Shown here piece by piece: positions 42,681 through 52,561 of a stretch of 64,000 nt of DNA (position 1 is its first letter; every line of letters starts with the position of its first letter). Origin of the DNA: Clostridium sp. 'White wine YQ' (lineage in GTDB: Bacteria; Bacillota; Clostridia; Clostridiales; Clostridiaceae); contig NZ_JAQYUU010000001.1 in NCBI RefSeq assembly GCF_028728205.1, positions 2,092,082 to 2,156,081 of the forward strand. Reading direction: 5' to 3'. The notes under the pieces were generated by a model. It was not told the DNA's origin. It was given only the letters and a program-made list of their open reading frames with translations, and did not search any database. The translations under genes were made by a program, and so were the position numbers.

Positions 42681-43985
42681 ATGAATTGGAAAGAAATATA
42701 TGAGAGTAAACTGGTAACTGCTGAGGGAGCAGTAGCTAAGATAAAATCTAATGATAGAGTTGTTTTAGGACATGCTGTAGCTGAACCTATGGAATTAGTA
42801 CATGCTTTAGTATCCAATAAAGAAAAGTATGAGAATGTTGAGCTTATTCAAATGCTTACATTAGGAAAAGGTGAGTATCTTAAGTCTGAAATGAAACCTC
42901 ACTTCAAACTTAATTCATTATTTGTAGGACCTTGTACAAGAAATGCCGTAAAAGAAGGAGAAGCAGATTTTACACCTTGTTTTTTCCAGAACATACCTAA
43001 ACTTTTTAGAAATAAATATTTACCTGTTGATGTAGCTCTTATCAAAGTAAGTACCCCTGATGCAAACGGTTTTTGCAGCTTTGGTGTATCAAATGATTAT
43101 ACAAAACCAGCAGCCGAATCCGCAGCATTAGTTATTGCAGAAGTTAATGATAAAATGCCAAGATCCTTAGGTGATTCCTTTATTCATGTATCAGATATAG
43201 ATTATATTATTGAAACATCCTACCCTCTTCCAGAATTACAGTTACCAATAATAGGAGAGGTAGAAAAAGCTATTGGTAGGAATTGTGCTTCTTTAATAGA
43301 TGATGGCTCTACCCTACAGCTAGGAATAGGTGCAATACCTGATGCCGTACTGCTGTTTTTAAAAGATAAAAAAGATTTAGGTATCCATTCAGAAATGATT
43401 TCGGATGGAGTTGTTGAACTTGTAGAAGCTGGAGTAATTACAAACAAAAGAAAAACCTTGCATAAGGATAAAGTAGTAATTACTTTTGCCATGGGTACTA
43501 AGCGATTATATGACTTCCTAGATAATAATCCAATGGTTGAAATGTATTCAGTTGACTATGTAAATAATCCAACAGTTATTTCACAAAATTATAAGATGGT
43601 ATGTATTAATTCAGCTTTGCAGGTAGATTTTCTCGGACAAGTTGTAGCAGATACAATAGGCTTAAAGCAGTTTAGTGCTGTTGGGGGTCAAGTTGACTTC
43701 GTAAGAGGCGCTGATATGGCTAAGGATGGCAAATCTATTATAGCAATGCCCTCTACTGCATCTAATGGAAAGATCTCAAGAATAGTACCAATTTTAGCTG
43801 AAGGTTCTGCAGTCACTACTTCAAGAAATGATGTAGAATATATTGTAACAGAATATGGTATAGCAAACCTTAGAGGTAAAACATTAAAAGAACGAGGTCA
43901 GGCACTTATTAATATAGCACATCCAGACTTTAGACAATCATTAATGGAGGAATGGGAAAAAAGATTTAATGTTCGCAAGGCTTAG
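42681..43985 (+). CDS. 4-hydroxybutyrate/butyrate-type CoA-transferase
   Basis: A 434-residue member of the acetyl-CoA hydrolase/transferase family, closest in pattern to 4-hydroxybutyrate CoA-transferase and butyryl-CoA:acetate CoA-transferase. It moves CoA between acetyl-CoA and a C4 acid. Family marks are GHAVAEPMEL near the N terminus, the VDVALIKVSTPDANGFCSFG block, GIHSEMISDGVVEL containing the catalytic Glu that forms the glutamyl-CoA thioester, and QVDFVRGA. AGGGGGAG precedes the ATG. Tandem Rex-like boxes at the promoter tie it to the NADH/NAD ratio, fitting a fermentation role. No 4-hydroxybutyrate dehydrogenase or dehydratase gene is nearby, so the exact acid is open. Confidence 0.88.
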   Translation: MNWKEIYESKLVTAEGAVAKIKSNDRVVLGHAVAEPMELVHALVSNKEKYENVELIQMLTLGKGEYLKSEMKPHFKLNSLFVGPCTRNAVKEGEADFTPCFFQNIPKLFRNKYLPVDVALIKVSTPDANGFCSFGVSNDYTKPAAESAALVIAEVNDKMPRSLGDSFIHVSDIDYIIETSYPLPELQLPIIGEVEKAIGRNCASLIDDGSTLQLGIGAIPDAVLLFLKDKKDLGIHSEMISDGVVELVEAGVITNKRKTLHKDKVVITFAMGTKRLYDFLDNNPMVEMYSVDYVNNPTVISQNYKMVCINSALQVDFLGQVVADTIGLKQFSAVGGQVDFVRGADMAKDGKSIIAMPSTASNGKISRIVPILAEGSAVTTSRNDVEYIVTEYGIANLRGKTLKERGQALINIAHPDFRQSLMEEWEKRFNVRKA

Positions 43986-44087
43986 CCATAATTTTTTTAG
44001 CCAAGATTGTTAAAAATTTATTTTTCCATAAGAATATCGGGTATCTTCAAGTGTGATTTTAATATAAAAATAGAGGAGGAATAAAAA

Positions 44088-44297
44088 ATGAGAACTGTAG
44101 ATAACAAAGAATTAATGGATGCAATTTCTTCAACTAATAAAACTGTAAGAAAAATGAAAGAAGATGTGGACAAAAATACCATCTTATTAAAGCACTTACT
44201 TAGCATGATAAGTGAAATTAAATCTAACGATGGTGAAAGGCTCGTAGATACTTGTTTTTATGGAATAGATGATGTTGTTAATGATTTATTTGAATAG
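44088..44297 (+). CDS. small unknown protein (69 aa)
   Basis: A 69-residue soluble, charged protein with a long helix suited to coiled-coil formation (ISSTNKTVRKMKEDVDKNTI and LLKHLLSMISEIK). A very strong AGAGGAGG ribosome site precedes the ATG. It follows the CoA-transferase by 102 bases with no clear terminator between, so it may be read from the same promoter. I do not recognise its family. Confidence 0.65.
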   Translation: MRTVDNKELMDAISSTNKTVRKMKEDVDKNTILLKHLLSMISEIKSNDGERLVDTCFYGIDDVVNDLFE

Positions 44298-44300
44298 CTT

Positions 44301-44345
44301 TAAAAAAGAGCTGAAGTCACAATTAACGTAACTTCAGCTCCTTTG
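44301..44345 (-). terminator. terminator of the ABC exporter operon
   Basis: GAGCTGAAGT (44308-44317) and ACTTCAGCTC (44331-44340) pair; on the minus strand six T follow. It also lies just past the small + strand gene. Confidence 0.85.
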
Positions 44346-44358
44346 ATTTGTTTTAATT

Positions 44359-47300
44359 TTACTCATTTGATTTTAATGCATCAATCATGTTAACATTTCT
44401 TAATTTTATATGCATCATAATCATTACTAATAATGAGAATAATATGGTTATTAAGGCAGAAAATACATAACTCCTCATAAATACATCTGGTAACATCATC
44501 ATAGTATCTGTTTCTGCTGTTCCTATTATAAACGAATAAAGTATTTTACCCATAAAGGAACCAACAAGAACTCCTAATAATGTAAGTATTACATTTTCTC
44601 TTAATATATACATAGTGACTTCATTATCAAAAAATCCTATTACTTTTATAGTTGATAGTTCTCTTATACGTTCTGATACATTTATATTATTTAAGTTATA
44701 TAGTACAACAAATGCCAAACTACCAGAAGCTAAGATTGTAACTACCATAACTAAGTTTAAACTATTAGCAGAATCCTTACTTGAATCTATTATCTTTGAT
44801 GTTAAGGTGACATTTATAACTGTATTACTTTCCATTAGTTTTGAAGAAATTTCATCATCACTTTCCCCATCAGATTTTAGTTTCAGAAATTGTGCACTGA
44901 ATATTGGTTTTTTGCTAAATATCTTCTCATAGTATGTGGGTGATATATAAATTGAATGCATAAGGTAGTTTTCAGCTACTTCACTAACCTTAACATTATA
45001 AGAGTTATTATCCTCATCCTTCATAACTATTGTATCTCCAGAGGATACCTTTAAAAGTTTTGCTAGCTTTTCATTTATAATTACACCATCATCTGATATT
45101 TTATAATTCTTTTCAGTAACTCTATCTCTTAGTGTAACAAAATTATCAAAATTTTCTACGTCTTCTGGCACATACATAGTAGCTGTTTGCTTATTCATGT
45201 TTTCCTTTGTAATGGTAACTGATTCCTGATGAATATTTAAACTGCTGTTGTATCCTTTTAACCCTTTTAAAATATCATCATATTCCTTGCTATCTTTCTC
45301 GCTAGCATCATCTTTAAAAATTACCATAGCTTGATAGTGCCATAACTTATTAAATTGTCTATCTAAAACACCAATATTAGAACCCTTAAGTGCAAATCCC
45401 GTAACAAGCATAGCCATACATCCTGCAATACCTAGAACTGTCATTATCATTCTTTGCTTATATCTAAATAAATTTCTAAGGGTTACCTTTTGATTAAAAT
45501 TCAGTCTTTTCCATAATGGAGTAATTCTTTCTAGTAAGATTTTCTTACCTAACTTAGGAGCCTTTGGTCTCATCATATCAGAAGGATTATTTTTTAGTTC
45601 AACTTCTAGAACAAATAGTACTGCACCTACGGTACATAGTATTGAGGCTGCCATAGATTGAATAATATATGATGGATAGAAATATATACTAAACTTAGGT
45701 ATTACAAATAACATTCCATAGGCAGAATTAATTATACTAGGTAATGCTGTACATCCCACTAATATTCCTAAAATACAACCAACAAAGCTAGCTAATGCTG
45801 CATATACTACAAACTTCTCAGATATTTCTAAGTCACTATATCCTAAAGCTTTTAGTGTACCAATTTCAATTCTATTTTCTTCTACCATTCTTGTCATAGT
45901 TGTTAAGCAAATCAATACTGCAACTAGGAAGAAAAATACCGGGAATACAGATGCTATATTATCTAAACTTTTAATTGAATCTTTAATTACTCCGTATCCT
46001 GGGTTATCATTTCTATCAAAGAAATAGTACTTGCTTTTATCTAAGTCTTTCAATTTTTCTTTATTTTCGTCTACTTCTTTTCTTGCATCTAAAAGTTTTT
46101 GTTTATTTTGCTCTATCTCTTTTTCACCATCAATAAGTTTCTTTTCAGAATCCACTAATTGTTTTTGAGCTTTGTCGAGTTCTATTTTTCCCTGTACCTT
46201 GCCTTCTTCAAGCTCCTTTTTCCCATTAGTTATTTCTATTTTAGAAGCATCTAATTGCTTTTGAGCTGCATCAATTTGTAACTTACCGCTATTAAGTACT
46301 TTTAATTGCTCCTCATATTGAGCTTTTCCTTGCTGATAATTAGTAATTCCGCTTATTAAAGTTACTAAATTAGTTACATTTTCATTTGCACTTTTTGAAG
46401 CTGCATCTACTCCTTTAGAAATACTGATCGCTAAGGTTTTATTGCTGGGATCCGTTTCTAATTGATCTACTAATCCTTTTAGTCCCTCTAACCCTAAACC
46501 TGGCTGTGATATTATACTCTTCCAATATTGGATTTTTTGAGCTGGAATCGCATCACCATCCTGAGTACTACTCACGGTATCATTAATATCTTTAGAAAGT
46601 GAATTATATGTCTGAACTAAAGTTTTAAGTCCACTTAGCTGATTTTTAAGATTACTTGTATCTTCATCAGGATTTATCCCTTGAGCCAAAAACTTTTCTT
46701 TAGCACTATCTAACTGAGTTTTCGCTCCATTAAGCTGTTTTTCTCCCTCAGTTAGTTTTTCTTTTTGATTATTAATTTCTATTTGACCATTTTCTAATTG
46801 TTTTTGCCCATCAGCAAGTTTAATTTCTCCAGCTTTAATCTTTTGCTCGTAGTCTTTTACTCCTTGAGCATATTGTTTTTTACCTGCTTCAAGCTTATCT
46901 TTACCATCATTTATTTCCTTTTGAGCATTTGATAACTTATTTTCACCATCTTCAATCTCTTTATAGGCTTTATCAAACTCTTTTTGTGCATCTTTTTTTA
47001 CTTCATCAATTCTATCAATTGAACGTTTTGAATATAGACTTTGAATATATTCATTATTTTGTTCCATTTTGTCTTTATACTCATCACTATAAGTATCAAG
47101 ATTTTGTACATTTTTAAATCTCACATATATTTCTGTATATACATCCATTGAAATGTCAGATTTATTTAATACTGCAAAATAATCAATACTTCCTTTTCCT
47201 ACAGGAGTTGTTCCTCTTGCTTCATTATCTACATACATTGGACTTCTTACAAAGCCAACAATTTTAAATGTTGTTTCCTTAAAAGAATCCATTGTATCTT

Positions 47301-47766
47301 TGTCAGATTCTATTACATATTTATCGCCTATTTTTAAACTCTTATCTTGCTTTAAGGCCTTTTCATCAAGAGCTATTTCTCCGCTACTTTCAGGTAGTCT
47401 CCCCTCTGAAATAATGAGATTATTAATTGTATTTTGAGGATCGTATTCTATAAACCTTACTACACTATTTACATTTGTAAGGCTTGCATCTATACTATGT
47501 GTTCCGTAATAATCTAATATCTTGTCATTATTTTTAAGGATGTCCAAATCTTCATCAGTGAGTCCCAGACTTGATACTATTTTACTATCCATAAGATTTT
47601 GGCTATTATAAAATCTATTTATAGATTTTTTCATATCTGGTCCAGCTGACTTAATCCCAGAATAAAATGATACTCCTAAAAAAATTATTACTAATATTGA
47701 AGTAAATCTAGCTTTTGATGATGCAATTTCTCTTATTATTGATTTTTTGTACGACTTAACTTGCAT
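44359..47766 (-). CDS. FtsX/MacB-type ABC transporter permease with long coiled-coil outer region
   Basis: An 1135-residue permease. One helix at about 17-37 is followed by a MacB-like outer domain (about 45-250), a very long Lys/Glu/Gln-rich coiled coil (about 255-605, repeated NGKKELEEGK-, LDKAQKQL-type heptads), an FtsX domain with three helices (about 615-745), further helix and outer domain (about 790-1010), and a last FtsX domain (about 1020-1125). With its ATPase partner it would work as a mechanotransducing exporter or envelope-acting complex rather than a simple channel. ATG follows AGAGGTGAG, 12 bases after the ATPase stop. Probably controlled by the divergent TetR protein. Confidence 0.88.
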   Translation of the reverse strand: MQVKSYKKSIIREIASSKARFTSILVIIFLGVSFYSGIKSAGPDMKKSINRFYNSQNLMDSKIVSSLGLTDEDLDILKNNDKILDYYGTHSIDASLTNVNSVVRFIEYDPQNTINNLIISEGRLPESSGEIALDEKALKQDKSLKIGDKYVIESDKDTMDSFKETTFKIVGFVRSPMYVDNEARGTTPVGKGSIDYFAVLNKSDISMDVYTEIYVRFKNVQNLDTYSDEYKDKMEQNNEYIQSLYSKRSIDRIDEVKKDAQKEFDKAYKEIEDGENKLSNAQKEINDGKDKLEAGKKQYAQGVKDYEQKIKAGEIKLADGQKQLENGQIEINNQKEKLTEGEKQLNGAKTQLDSAKEKFLAQGINPDEDTSNLKNQLSGLKTLVQTYNSLSKDINDTVSSTQDGDAIPAQKIQYWKSIISQPGLGLEGLKGLVDQLETDPSNKTLAISISKGVDAASKSANENVTNLVTLISGITNYQQGKAQYEEQLKVLNSGKLQIDAAQKQLDASKIEITNGKKELEEGKVQGKIELDKAQKQLVDSEKKLIDGEKEIEQNKQKLLDARKEVDENKEKLKDLDKSKYYFFDRNDNPGYGVIKDSIKSLDNIASVFPVFFFLVAVLICLTTMTRMVEENRIEIGTLKALGYSDLEISEKFVVYAALASFVGCILGILVGCTALPSIINSAYGMLFVIPKFSIYFYPSYIIQSMAASILCTVGAVLFVLEVELKNNPSDMMRPKAPKLGKKILLERITPLWKRLNFNQKVTLRNLFRYKQRMIMTVLGIAGCMAMLVTGFALKGSNIGVLDRQFNKLWHYQAMVIFKDDASEKDSKEYDDILKGLKGYNSSLNIHQESVTITKENMNKQTATMYVPEDVENFDNFVTLRDRVTEKNYKISDDGVIINEKLAKLLKVSSGDTIVMKDEDNNSYNVKVSEVAENYLMHSIYISPTYYEKIFSKKPIFSAQFLKLKSDGESDDEISSKLMESNTVINVTLTSKIIDSSKDSANSLNLVMVVTILASGSLAFVVLYNLNNINVSERIRELSTIKVIGFFDNEVTMYILRENVILTLLGVLVGSFMGKILYSFIIGTAETDTMMMLPDVFMRSYVFSALITILFSLLVMIMMHIKLRNVNMIDALKSNE

Positions 47767-47778
47767 AAAAGCTCACCT

Positions 47779-48480
47779 CTACCACTCAATATCGTCAATT
47801 GGAACAGGATTCTCATTTACCTCAACGCTTCTAACCTTGGCATCATTAATCCTTATAACCCTATTGGCAATGGAAGCAATTGCTGTGTTATGAGTTATTA
47901 CTATAACTGTTGTCCCAGTATTCTTACAAGTATCTTGTAGCGTTTTTAAAATTTGTTTTCCTGTTTTATAATCAAGAGCACCAGTAGGTTCATCGCATAG
48001 TAACATTTTAGGATTCTTAGCGATTGCTCTTGCTATTGATACCCTTTGCTGCTCTCCGCCTGATAATTGAGCTGGAAAGTTATCCTTTCTATGACCAAGC
48101 CCCACTAATTCAAGAGTTTCATCTACATCTAGTGCATTTTTTGAAATCTGTACAGCTAACTCTACATTTTCTTTAGCAGTTAAGTTTTGTACTAAATTAT
48201 AAAATTGAAATACAAAGCCTACATCATGTCTTCTATATTTAGTAAGCTGCTTTCGGTTAAACTTGGCTATATCTGTGTCATCAATTAATATACTTCCTTC
48301 ATCACAAGTATCCATTCCTCCAAGTATATTAAGAACTGTTGATTTACCTGCACCACTTGGCCCTAAAATTATAACAAATTCACCCTTTTCAATAGAAAAT
48401 TCAATCCCATTATTAGCTACAACAATATTCTCTCCGATTTTATATCTTTTGTGCTCGTTAATAACTTCTATAAAAGGCAT
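47779..48480 (-). CDS. ABC transporter ATP-binding protein (MacB/LolD type)
   Basis: A 233-residue ATPase of the MacB/LolD/FtsE group. Walker [11 protein letters not shown]-loop FVFQFYNLV, signature [14 protein letters not shown], Walker [13 protein letters not shown] and the switch His in VIVITHN are all intact. It drives the large permease encoded next to it. AAAGGGGG precedes the ATG. The promoter lies in the 216-base gap shared with the divergent TetR gene. Confidence 0.95.
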   Translation of the reverse strand: MPFIEVINEHKRYKIGENIVVANNGIEFSIEKGEFVIILGPSGAGKSTVLNILGGMDTCDEGSILIDDTDIAKFNRKQLTKYRRHDVGFVFQFYNLVQNLTAKENVELAVQISKNALDVDETLELVGLGHRKDNFPAQLSGGEQQRVSIARAIAKNPKMLLCDEPTGALDYKTGKQILKTLQDTCKNTGTTVIVITHNTAIASIANRVIRINDAKVRSVEVNENPVPIDDIEW

Positions 48481-48522
48481 ACTATCGCCCCCTTTCTCTT
48501 TAAGTTAAATAATTATACATAT

Positions 48523-48537
48523 TATTAAATAGACATA
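48523..48537. promoter_or_regulatory. operator-like repeat, copy 1
   Basis: TATTAAATAGACATA. Identical to the copy at 48614-48628 except for the two central bases. Lies 43 bases before the ABC ATPase start. Confidence 0.45.
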
Positions 48538-48613
48538 GCGTATATTTGATAATACAATATATAGTATAAATAAGCTGTTATTCATAGACAATAAGCAACT
48601 AAATTTACATTGT

Positions 48614-48652
48614 TATTAAATGCACATATTTCTCTTATTTGTATGTTTAATA
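48614..48652. promoter_or_regulatory. operator-like repeats, copies 2 and 3
   Basis: TATTAAATGCACATA (48614-48628) and the reverse-oriented core TATGTTTAATA (48642-48652) form an inverted pair before the TetR gene. Confidence 0.45.
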
Positions 48653-48696
48653 GCATCTAATGTAAGTTTTATAATTTGATAAAAGGAGATTGCTTT

Positions 48697-49263
48697 ATGG
48701 TAGGTGTTAAAGGAAACCGAAGAACTTTATATACTAAAAGTGTAATCAAAGAAAGCTTACTTGAATTACTCCAATCGAAAGAAATACATGAGATTACTGT
48801 TACTGAAATATGTAAAAAGGCTGATATAAATAGAGGAACCTTTTATTCTCATTACAATGATGCCTTTGAATTACTTCAATCGATGGAAGATGAATTATTT
48901 GATAAGATACTTGAATATATTAATGAAACTCCAATTGAAAATTATAAGGATCAATTATTTCTTAAGGTTCTTGAATTGATTTATATTAATAAAGATTTAT
49001 GTAAAGTGCTATTTTGCAAACAAAAAGACAGCAGGATAATAAACCGTATAATATATCTTGCGCGAAAAGCAGATATTGAATACGTAGTACACCAATCAAA
49101 TGAATTTAATGATGCCCATATAGATTATTTAATAAGTCATACCGTAGGTGGAACTTTTTCAATTATACAAACTTGGCTTGAAGGAGATTTAACTGAATCT
49201 CCCAAGGAACTTATGGAAATAGTAAATAATATTACTATGTTTACTTATAAATATTTTTATTAA
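48697..49263 (+). CDS. TetR-family transcriptional regulator
   Basis: A 188-residue TetR-type repressor. The N-terminal helix-turn-helix reads LLELLQSKEIHEITVTEICKKADINRGTFYSHYND, with the typical GTFYxHY recognition end; the C-terminal domain carries the TetR_C pattern with THTVGGTF-like helix. ATG 48697 follows AAAGGAG by 8 bases; the TTG at 48676 lies before the ribosome site. Divergent from the ABC exporter pair, which it probably represses. Repeated TATTAAATNNACATA words in the shared region are candidate binding sites. Confidence 0.9.
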   Translation: MVGVKGNRRTLYTKSVIKESLLELLQSKEIHEITVTEICKKADINRGTFYSHYNDAFELLQSMEDELFDKILEYINETPIENYKDQLFLKVLELIYINKDLCKVLFCKQKDSRIINRIIYLARKADIEYVVHQSNEFNDAHIDYLISHTVGGTFSIIQTWLEGDLTESPKELMEIVNNITMFTYKYFY

Positions 49264-49268
49264 ATATT

Positions 49269-49305
49269 AAAACCGTATTAGATTTCTCTAGTACGGTTTA
49301 GTTTT
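49269..49305 (+). terminator. terminator of the TetR gene
   Basis: AAACCGTA pairs with TACGGTTT; a T-rich tail follows. Lies between convergent genes. Confidence 0.7.
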
Positions 49306-50218
49306 ATGAATATATATGGTTAAGCCAATTTAATATATCTTCATATACTTCTTTCTTTTTTACTTCATTTAGTATTTCATGTCTAAGGCTTGGATATAAC
49401 TTCATCTTAACATCTCTAATACCTATTTCCTTATAAATTTCAAAAAGTCTTTTTACTAATTTACCATCCCCCCCTACAGGGTCATTTTCACCTGAAATAA
49501 TATAAATAGGCAGCTCTTTCTGGATTAAATTTAGTCTTTCCTTTTTATAAAGATTACTTAATCCTTTCATTAGATAATAGAAAAAACCAATGCTAAAGAC
49601 TGTACCGCAGAAAGGATCTTCTTCATACTTTTTGACCTCTTTAAGATCAGTACTTAACCATGAAAATTTATGTCCGTCCTCTTTGAATCTTTTATTATAG
49701 TTTCCGAAACTTAAGGTGTCTAAAAGCTTACTTTGCTTCTTTTCACCAGAAATCATCCTTTGAAATGAGGAAATTAATCCTCCTAAATAGACTTCAGCTC
49801 CCTTTTGTGCTGCTGATCCTGATAATACTACTCCCTTTAGTTCTTTTCCATAACGAATTATATATTCCTGTGCTAGAAACGATCCAAAGCTATGCCCTAA
49901 TAAAAACATAGGTAACTCTGGATGTTCCTGCTTCATTTGCTCAAATATTAGGTGCTTATCCTCAACTATAGCATTAAAACCATTTTCACCAATAATCCCT
50001 ATTTCCTCTGCTGTATCCGCAGTTTTGCCATGTCCACGATGATCAGAGGAATACACTATAAAGCCATTACTATTAAGATACTCAGCAAATTCTTTATATC
50101 TACCTGAATGCTCAGCCATACCATGAAAAATCTGTATCATCCCCTTAGGGTTATCAACCTTATCCCAGCAATAAATATATAAACTTTTGCCGTCCTCAGC
50201 AGTTAATTTATCTACCAT
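49304..50218 (-). CDS. alpha/beta hydrolase, monoacylglycerol lipase/lysophospholipase type
   Basis: A 304-residue serine hydrolase of the S33/Hydrolase_4 type. The oxyanion block FHGMAEHSGRY, nucleophile elbow LLGHSFGSF, acid region ISGENDPVGG and catalytic His in SLRHEILNE are complete. Such enzymes release fatty acids from monoacylglycerols or lysophospholipids. AGGAGG precedes the ATG closely, with GGGAG further up. Single gene. Confidence 0.9.
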   Translation of the reverse strand: MVDKLTAEDGKSLYIYCWDKVDNPKGMIQIFHGMAEHSGRYKEFAEYLNSNGFIVYSSDHRGHGKTADTAEEIGIIGENGFNAIVEDKHLIFEQMKQEHPELPMFLLGHSFGSFLAQEYIIRYGKELKGVVLSGSAAQKGAEVYLGGLISSFQRMISGEKKQSKLLDTLSFGNYNKRFKEDGHKFSWLSTDLKEVKKYEEDPFCGTVFSIGFFYYLMKGLSNLYKKERLNLIQKELPIYIISGENDPVGGDGKLVKRLFEIYKEIGIRDVKMKLYPSLRHEILNEVKKKEVYEDILNWLNHIYS

Positions 50219-50291
50219 AGCCTCCTACTCTCCCTTACCTCAAGTTTTTCTTATTATAAATAATTATATCAAAACTGCATATTAATAATAC

Positions 50292-50328
50292 CTAAAAAAC
50301 TCCAGGATATTTCTATCCTGGAGTTTTA
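50292..50328 (-). terminator. terminator of the antiporter gene
   Basis: AAAACTCCAGGATA pairs with TATCCTGGAGTTTT around TTTC; six T follow on the minus strand. Confidence 0.9.
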
Positions 50329-50329
50329 T

Positions 50330-52363
50330 TTACTCAACATGCTTATACAAAATTACACTCTCTATATAATTTATGTATCTTCTTAATTCCTTTGACTGCT
50401 CCCTTGTAATCTCTCCAGCCTCATACATTTTACGAATCTCCGAACGTTCTATATCCATAGCTTTTATTCTTAATTCTTCCTTTTGTTCCATGTCCTCCTC
50501 AGTGTATTTTATTTTTGTCCCCTTCATTCTATTAATCATACTCTTATAATCTAAAATCAACCCGTGAGCAAACTTTGATTCTTCATGATTTTTTGTATAT
50601 TTCTGTATTGCTTCAATTGCTGCCTCAAATGCTTTAACTTGAATGTCTTTTACTAACTGAATGCTATCTAATTTTTCATCTCTTCTCTTATTACCTTTTC
50701 CATAGAAGCGCCTTGACCATCTCATTAATTTTCTTATAAAAAATACTGTATTTTGCCTTGTATTATTTAAAAGAGCTTCTTCCCTATAATCAAAAGATTT
50801 TTCAAAAGTATTAAATACCTCTTCATTGATTTGGTATTCATCCATTAATTTATATATGTAATCTCTCTCAGCTTTTAATGCTATAAGTCTTAACTCCACA
50901 ATCTTTTTTTCTTTAATATTTGTATCCTTTGCAACTATTTCATGTTCTAATCTATAATGGTCAAAGGTATGTTTATATTCGTTAATTAATTCATAAGCTA
51001 CAGCTTCATTTTTCTCGTTAATTTCCTTCTTAATAGCCTTAATACTAACTAGTAAAAGTCTATTCTTTGCTTCGCTTAAATCATTATTAATTAATCCTTG
51101 CTCATCTACCGAATCCTGTTTACATAAAATCGGCAAAAATACTGTTGCGAGTATTAATGTAAATAATATTACACCTGCAGTTAAAAATAAAATTAGTGAT
51201 CGCTCAGGAAAAGATTCTCCGCTCTCTAGGAAAAGTGGTATGGATAAAACTCCTGCCATTGTAACTGTACCTCTTACACCAGTTAAGCTAGTGAGTAATG
51301 CAAATTTCATATCCGGCTTTTCAATATCCTTCTCTCTTGTTAATCTATATCCGTAAAATGCAGAGATATACGACCATATAAATCGAATTGCTAAAATAAC
51401 AAAACCAATTGCAATTACATATCCAATAGCTTTCCAATTCCCTATATCAGGACTAGCTATTGTCTCCATCATCGATGATGGTATATTTAATCCCAATAAT
51501 AGAAATACACTTCCGTTTAGTACAAACAATATAATACTCCACATATTCTCAGTTAGTACTTGCTCTTCAGCTATTCTAATTTCTATCTTTTTGCTTATTA
51601 CTGAGTGAATAATCCCTGCAACTACTACAGCAATTACTCCTGAAGCATGCAAAAATTCTTCTGTTATAATAAAAATCCCAAAAGGAGCTAATATCTGTAG
51701 TAATGAATGAAATGTTACATCATTTATTCCTTTCTTATGTAATGTAAATCTTATAAACATCATAATTAATGCAAATAAAACTCCAAAAGCTGCTCCTGCA
51801 AAAAATATGTATGAAAAGTTTACTACTGCTTCTCTTAAAGAAAAATAACTAGTTACTACAGCCCCAATTGCGTACTTAAAGGCAACTAAACCTGATGCAT
51901 CATTTATTAATGATTCTCCTCTAACAAGATTTAATACTCTATCTGGAATATGAATTCGCTTAGCAATTCCATTCACAGCCACTGGATCAGTTGGTGATAA
52001 TATAGCTGCTAACGCAAATGCTGCTGCAAGAGGAATATCTGGTACCAACCAATGAATAAAATAACCTCCTCCTAGAGTTGTTAAAAGTACTAATATCAAT
52101 GCATTGCCTAATATAGACCATTTCATTTTCCAGAGTTCTTCTCGTGGGAAGTATTTCCCATCATTATATAAAAGAGGGGCTACAAATAAAAGAAAAAACC
52201 ACTCTTCTTCTATTTCAATCGAATTATTCCTAAATACAAATGCAAGTACCACTCCTAAGGAAATTTGAATTAGCGCTGTTGGAATAGATGGAATGTAATG
52301 ACTAATTATATTTGAAATTAACAAACACACCATAAGTAGTAATATTATCATTAGTAGATTCAT
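50330..52363 (-). CDS. CPA1-family Na+/H+ antiporter
   Basis: A 677-residue cation/proton exchanger. Residues about 1-420 give 12-13 helices with the ion-site motifs SPTDPVAV and GESLINDASGLVAF (the conserved Asn-Asp pair). The last about 250 residues are cytoplasmic, helical and highly charged, likely a regulatory tail. It exports Na+ or K+ in exchange for protons to control pH and salt. ATG 52363 is favoured because AAGGGTG lies before it; GTG 52384 would place the start before the ribosome site. Single gene ended by a strong hairpin. Confidence 0.92.
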   Translation of the reverse strand: MNLLMIILLLMVCLLISNIISHYIPSIPTALIQISLGVVLAFVFRNNSIEIEEEWFFLLFVAPLLYNDGKYFPREELWKMKWSILGNALILVLLTTLGGGYFIHWLVPDIPLAAAFALAAILSPTDPVAVNGIAKRIHIPDRVLNLVRGESLINDASGLVAFKYAIGAVVTSYFSLREAVVNFSYIFFAGAAFGVLFALIMMFIRFTLHKKGINDVTFHSLLQILAPFGIFIITEEFLHASGVIAVVVAGIIHSVISKKIEIRIAEEQVLTENMWSIILFVLNGSVFLLLGLNIPSSMMETIASPDIGNWKAIGYVIAIGFVILAIRFIWSYISAFYGYRLTREKDIEKPDMKFALLTSLTGVRGTVTMAGVLSIPLFLESGESFPERSLILFLTAGVILFTLILATVFLPILCKQDSVDEQGLINNDLSEAKNRLLLVSIKAIKKEINEKNEAVAYELINEYKHTFDHYRLEHEIVAKDTNIKEKKIVELRLIALKAERDYIYKLMDEYQINEEVFNTFEKSFDYREEALLNNTRQNTVFFIRKLMRWSRRFYGKGNKRRDEKLDSIQLVKDIQVKAFEAAIEAIQKYTKNHEESKFAHGLILDYKSMINRMKGTKIKYTEEDMEQKEELRIKAMDIERSEIRKMYEAGEITREQSKELRRYINYIESVILYKHVE

Positions 52364-52499
52364 TTTGTTCACCCTTCCTTGCACTACTTAAATATATATT
52401 GTTCAAAATTACACTTATAATTCTACACTATAAATAGTAAAGATTTCTAAAAAGTATTTTTAGATAATATAAAATTTTTATAAAATATCTATAAATAAA

Positions 52500-52545
52500 A
52501 ACCCCCAATGCAATCTAAATCCTTGATTACTTTGGAGGTTATATT
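52500..52545 (-). terminator. terminator of the Tim44-like gene
   Basis: On the minus strand AACCTCCAAAGTAATC pairs with GATTGCATTGGGGGTT (two mismatches), followed by TTTT. Confidence 0.75.
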
Positions 52546-52561
52546 AATCTTATAATAAATT

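Noticed and set aside
41290-50328. Shared hairpin word CCAGGATA...TATCCTGG at two terminators (asnB and antiporter) as a dispersed repeat
   Set aside because: Only the 8-base core is shared and loops differ (AAAA versus TTTC); both hairpins are ordinary terminators, so common ancestry is not supported.
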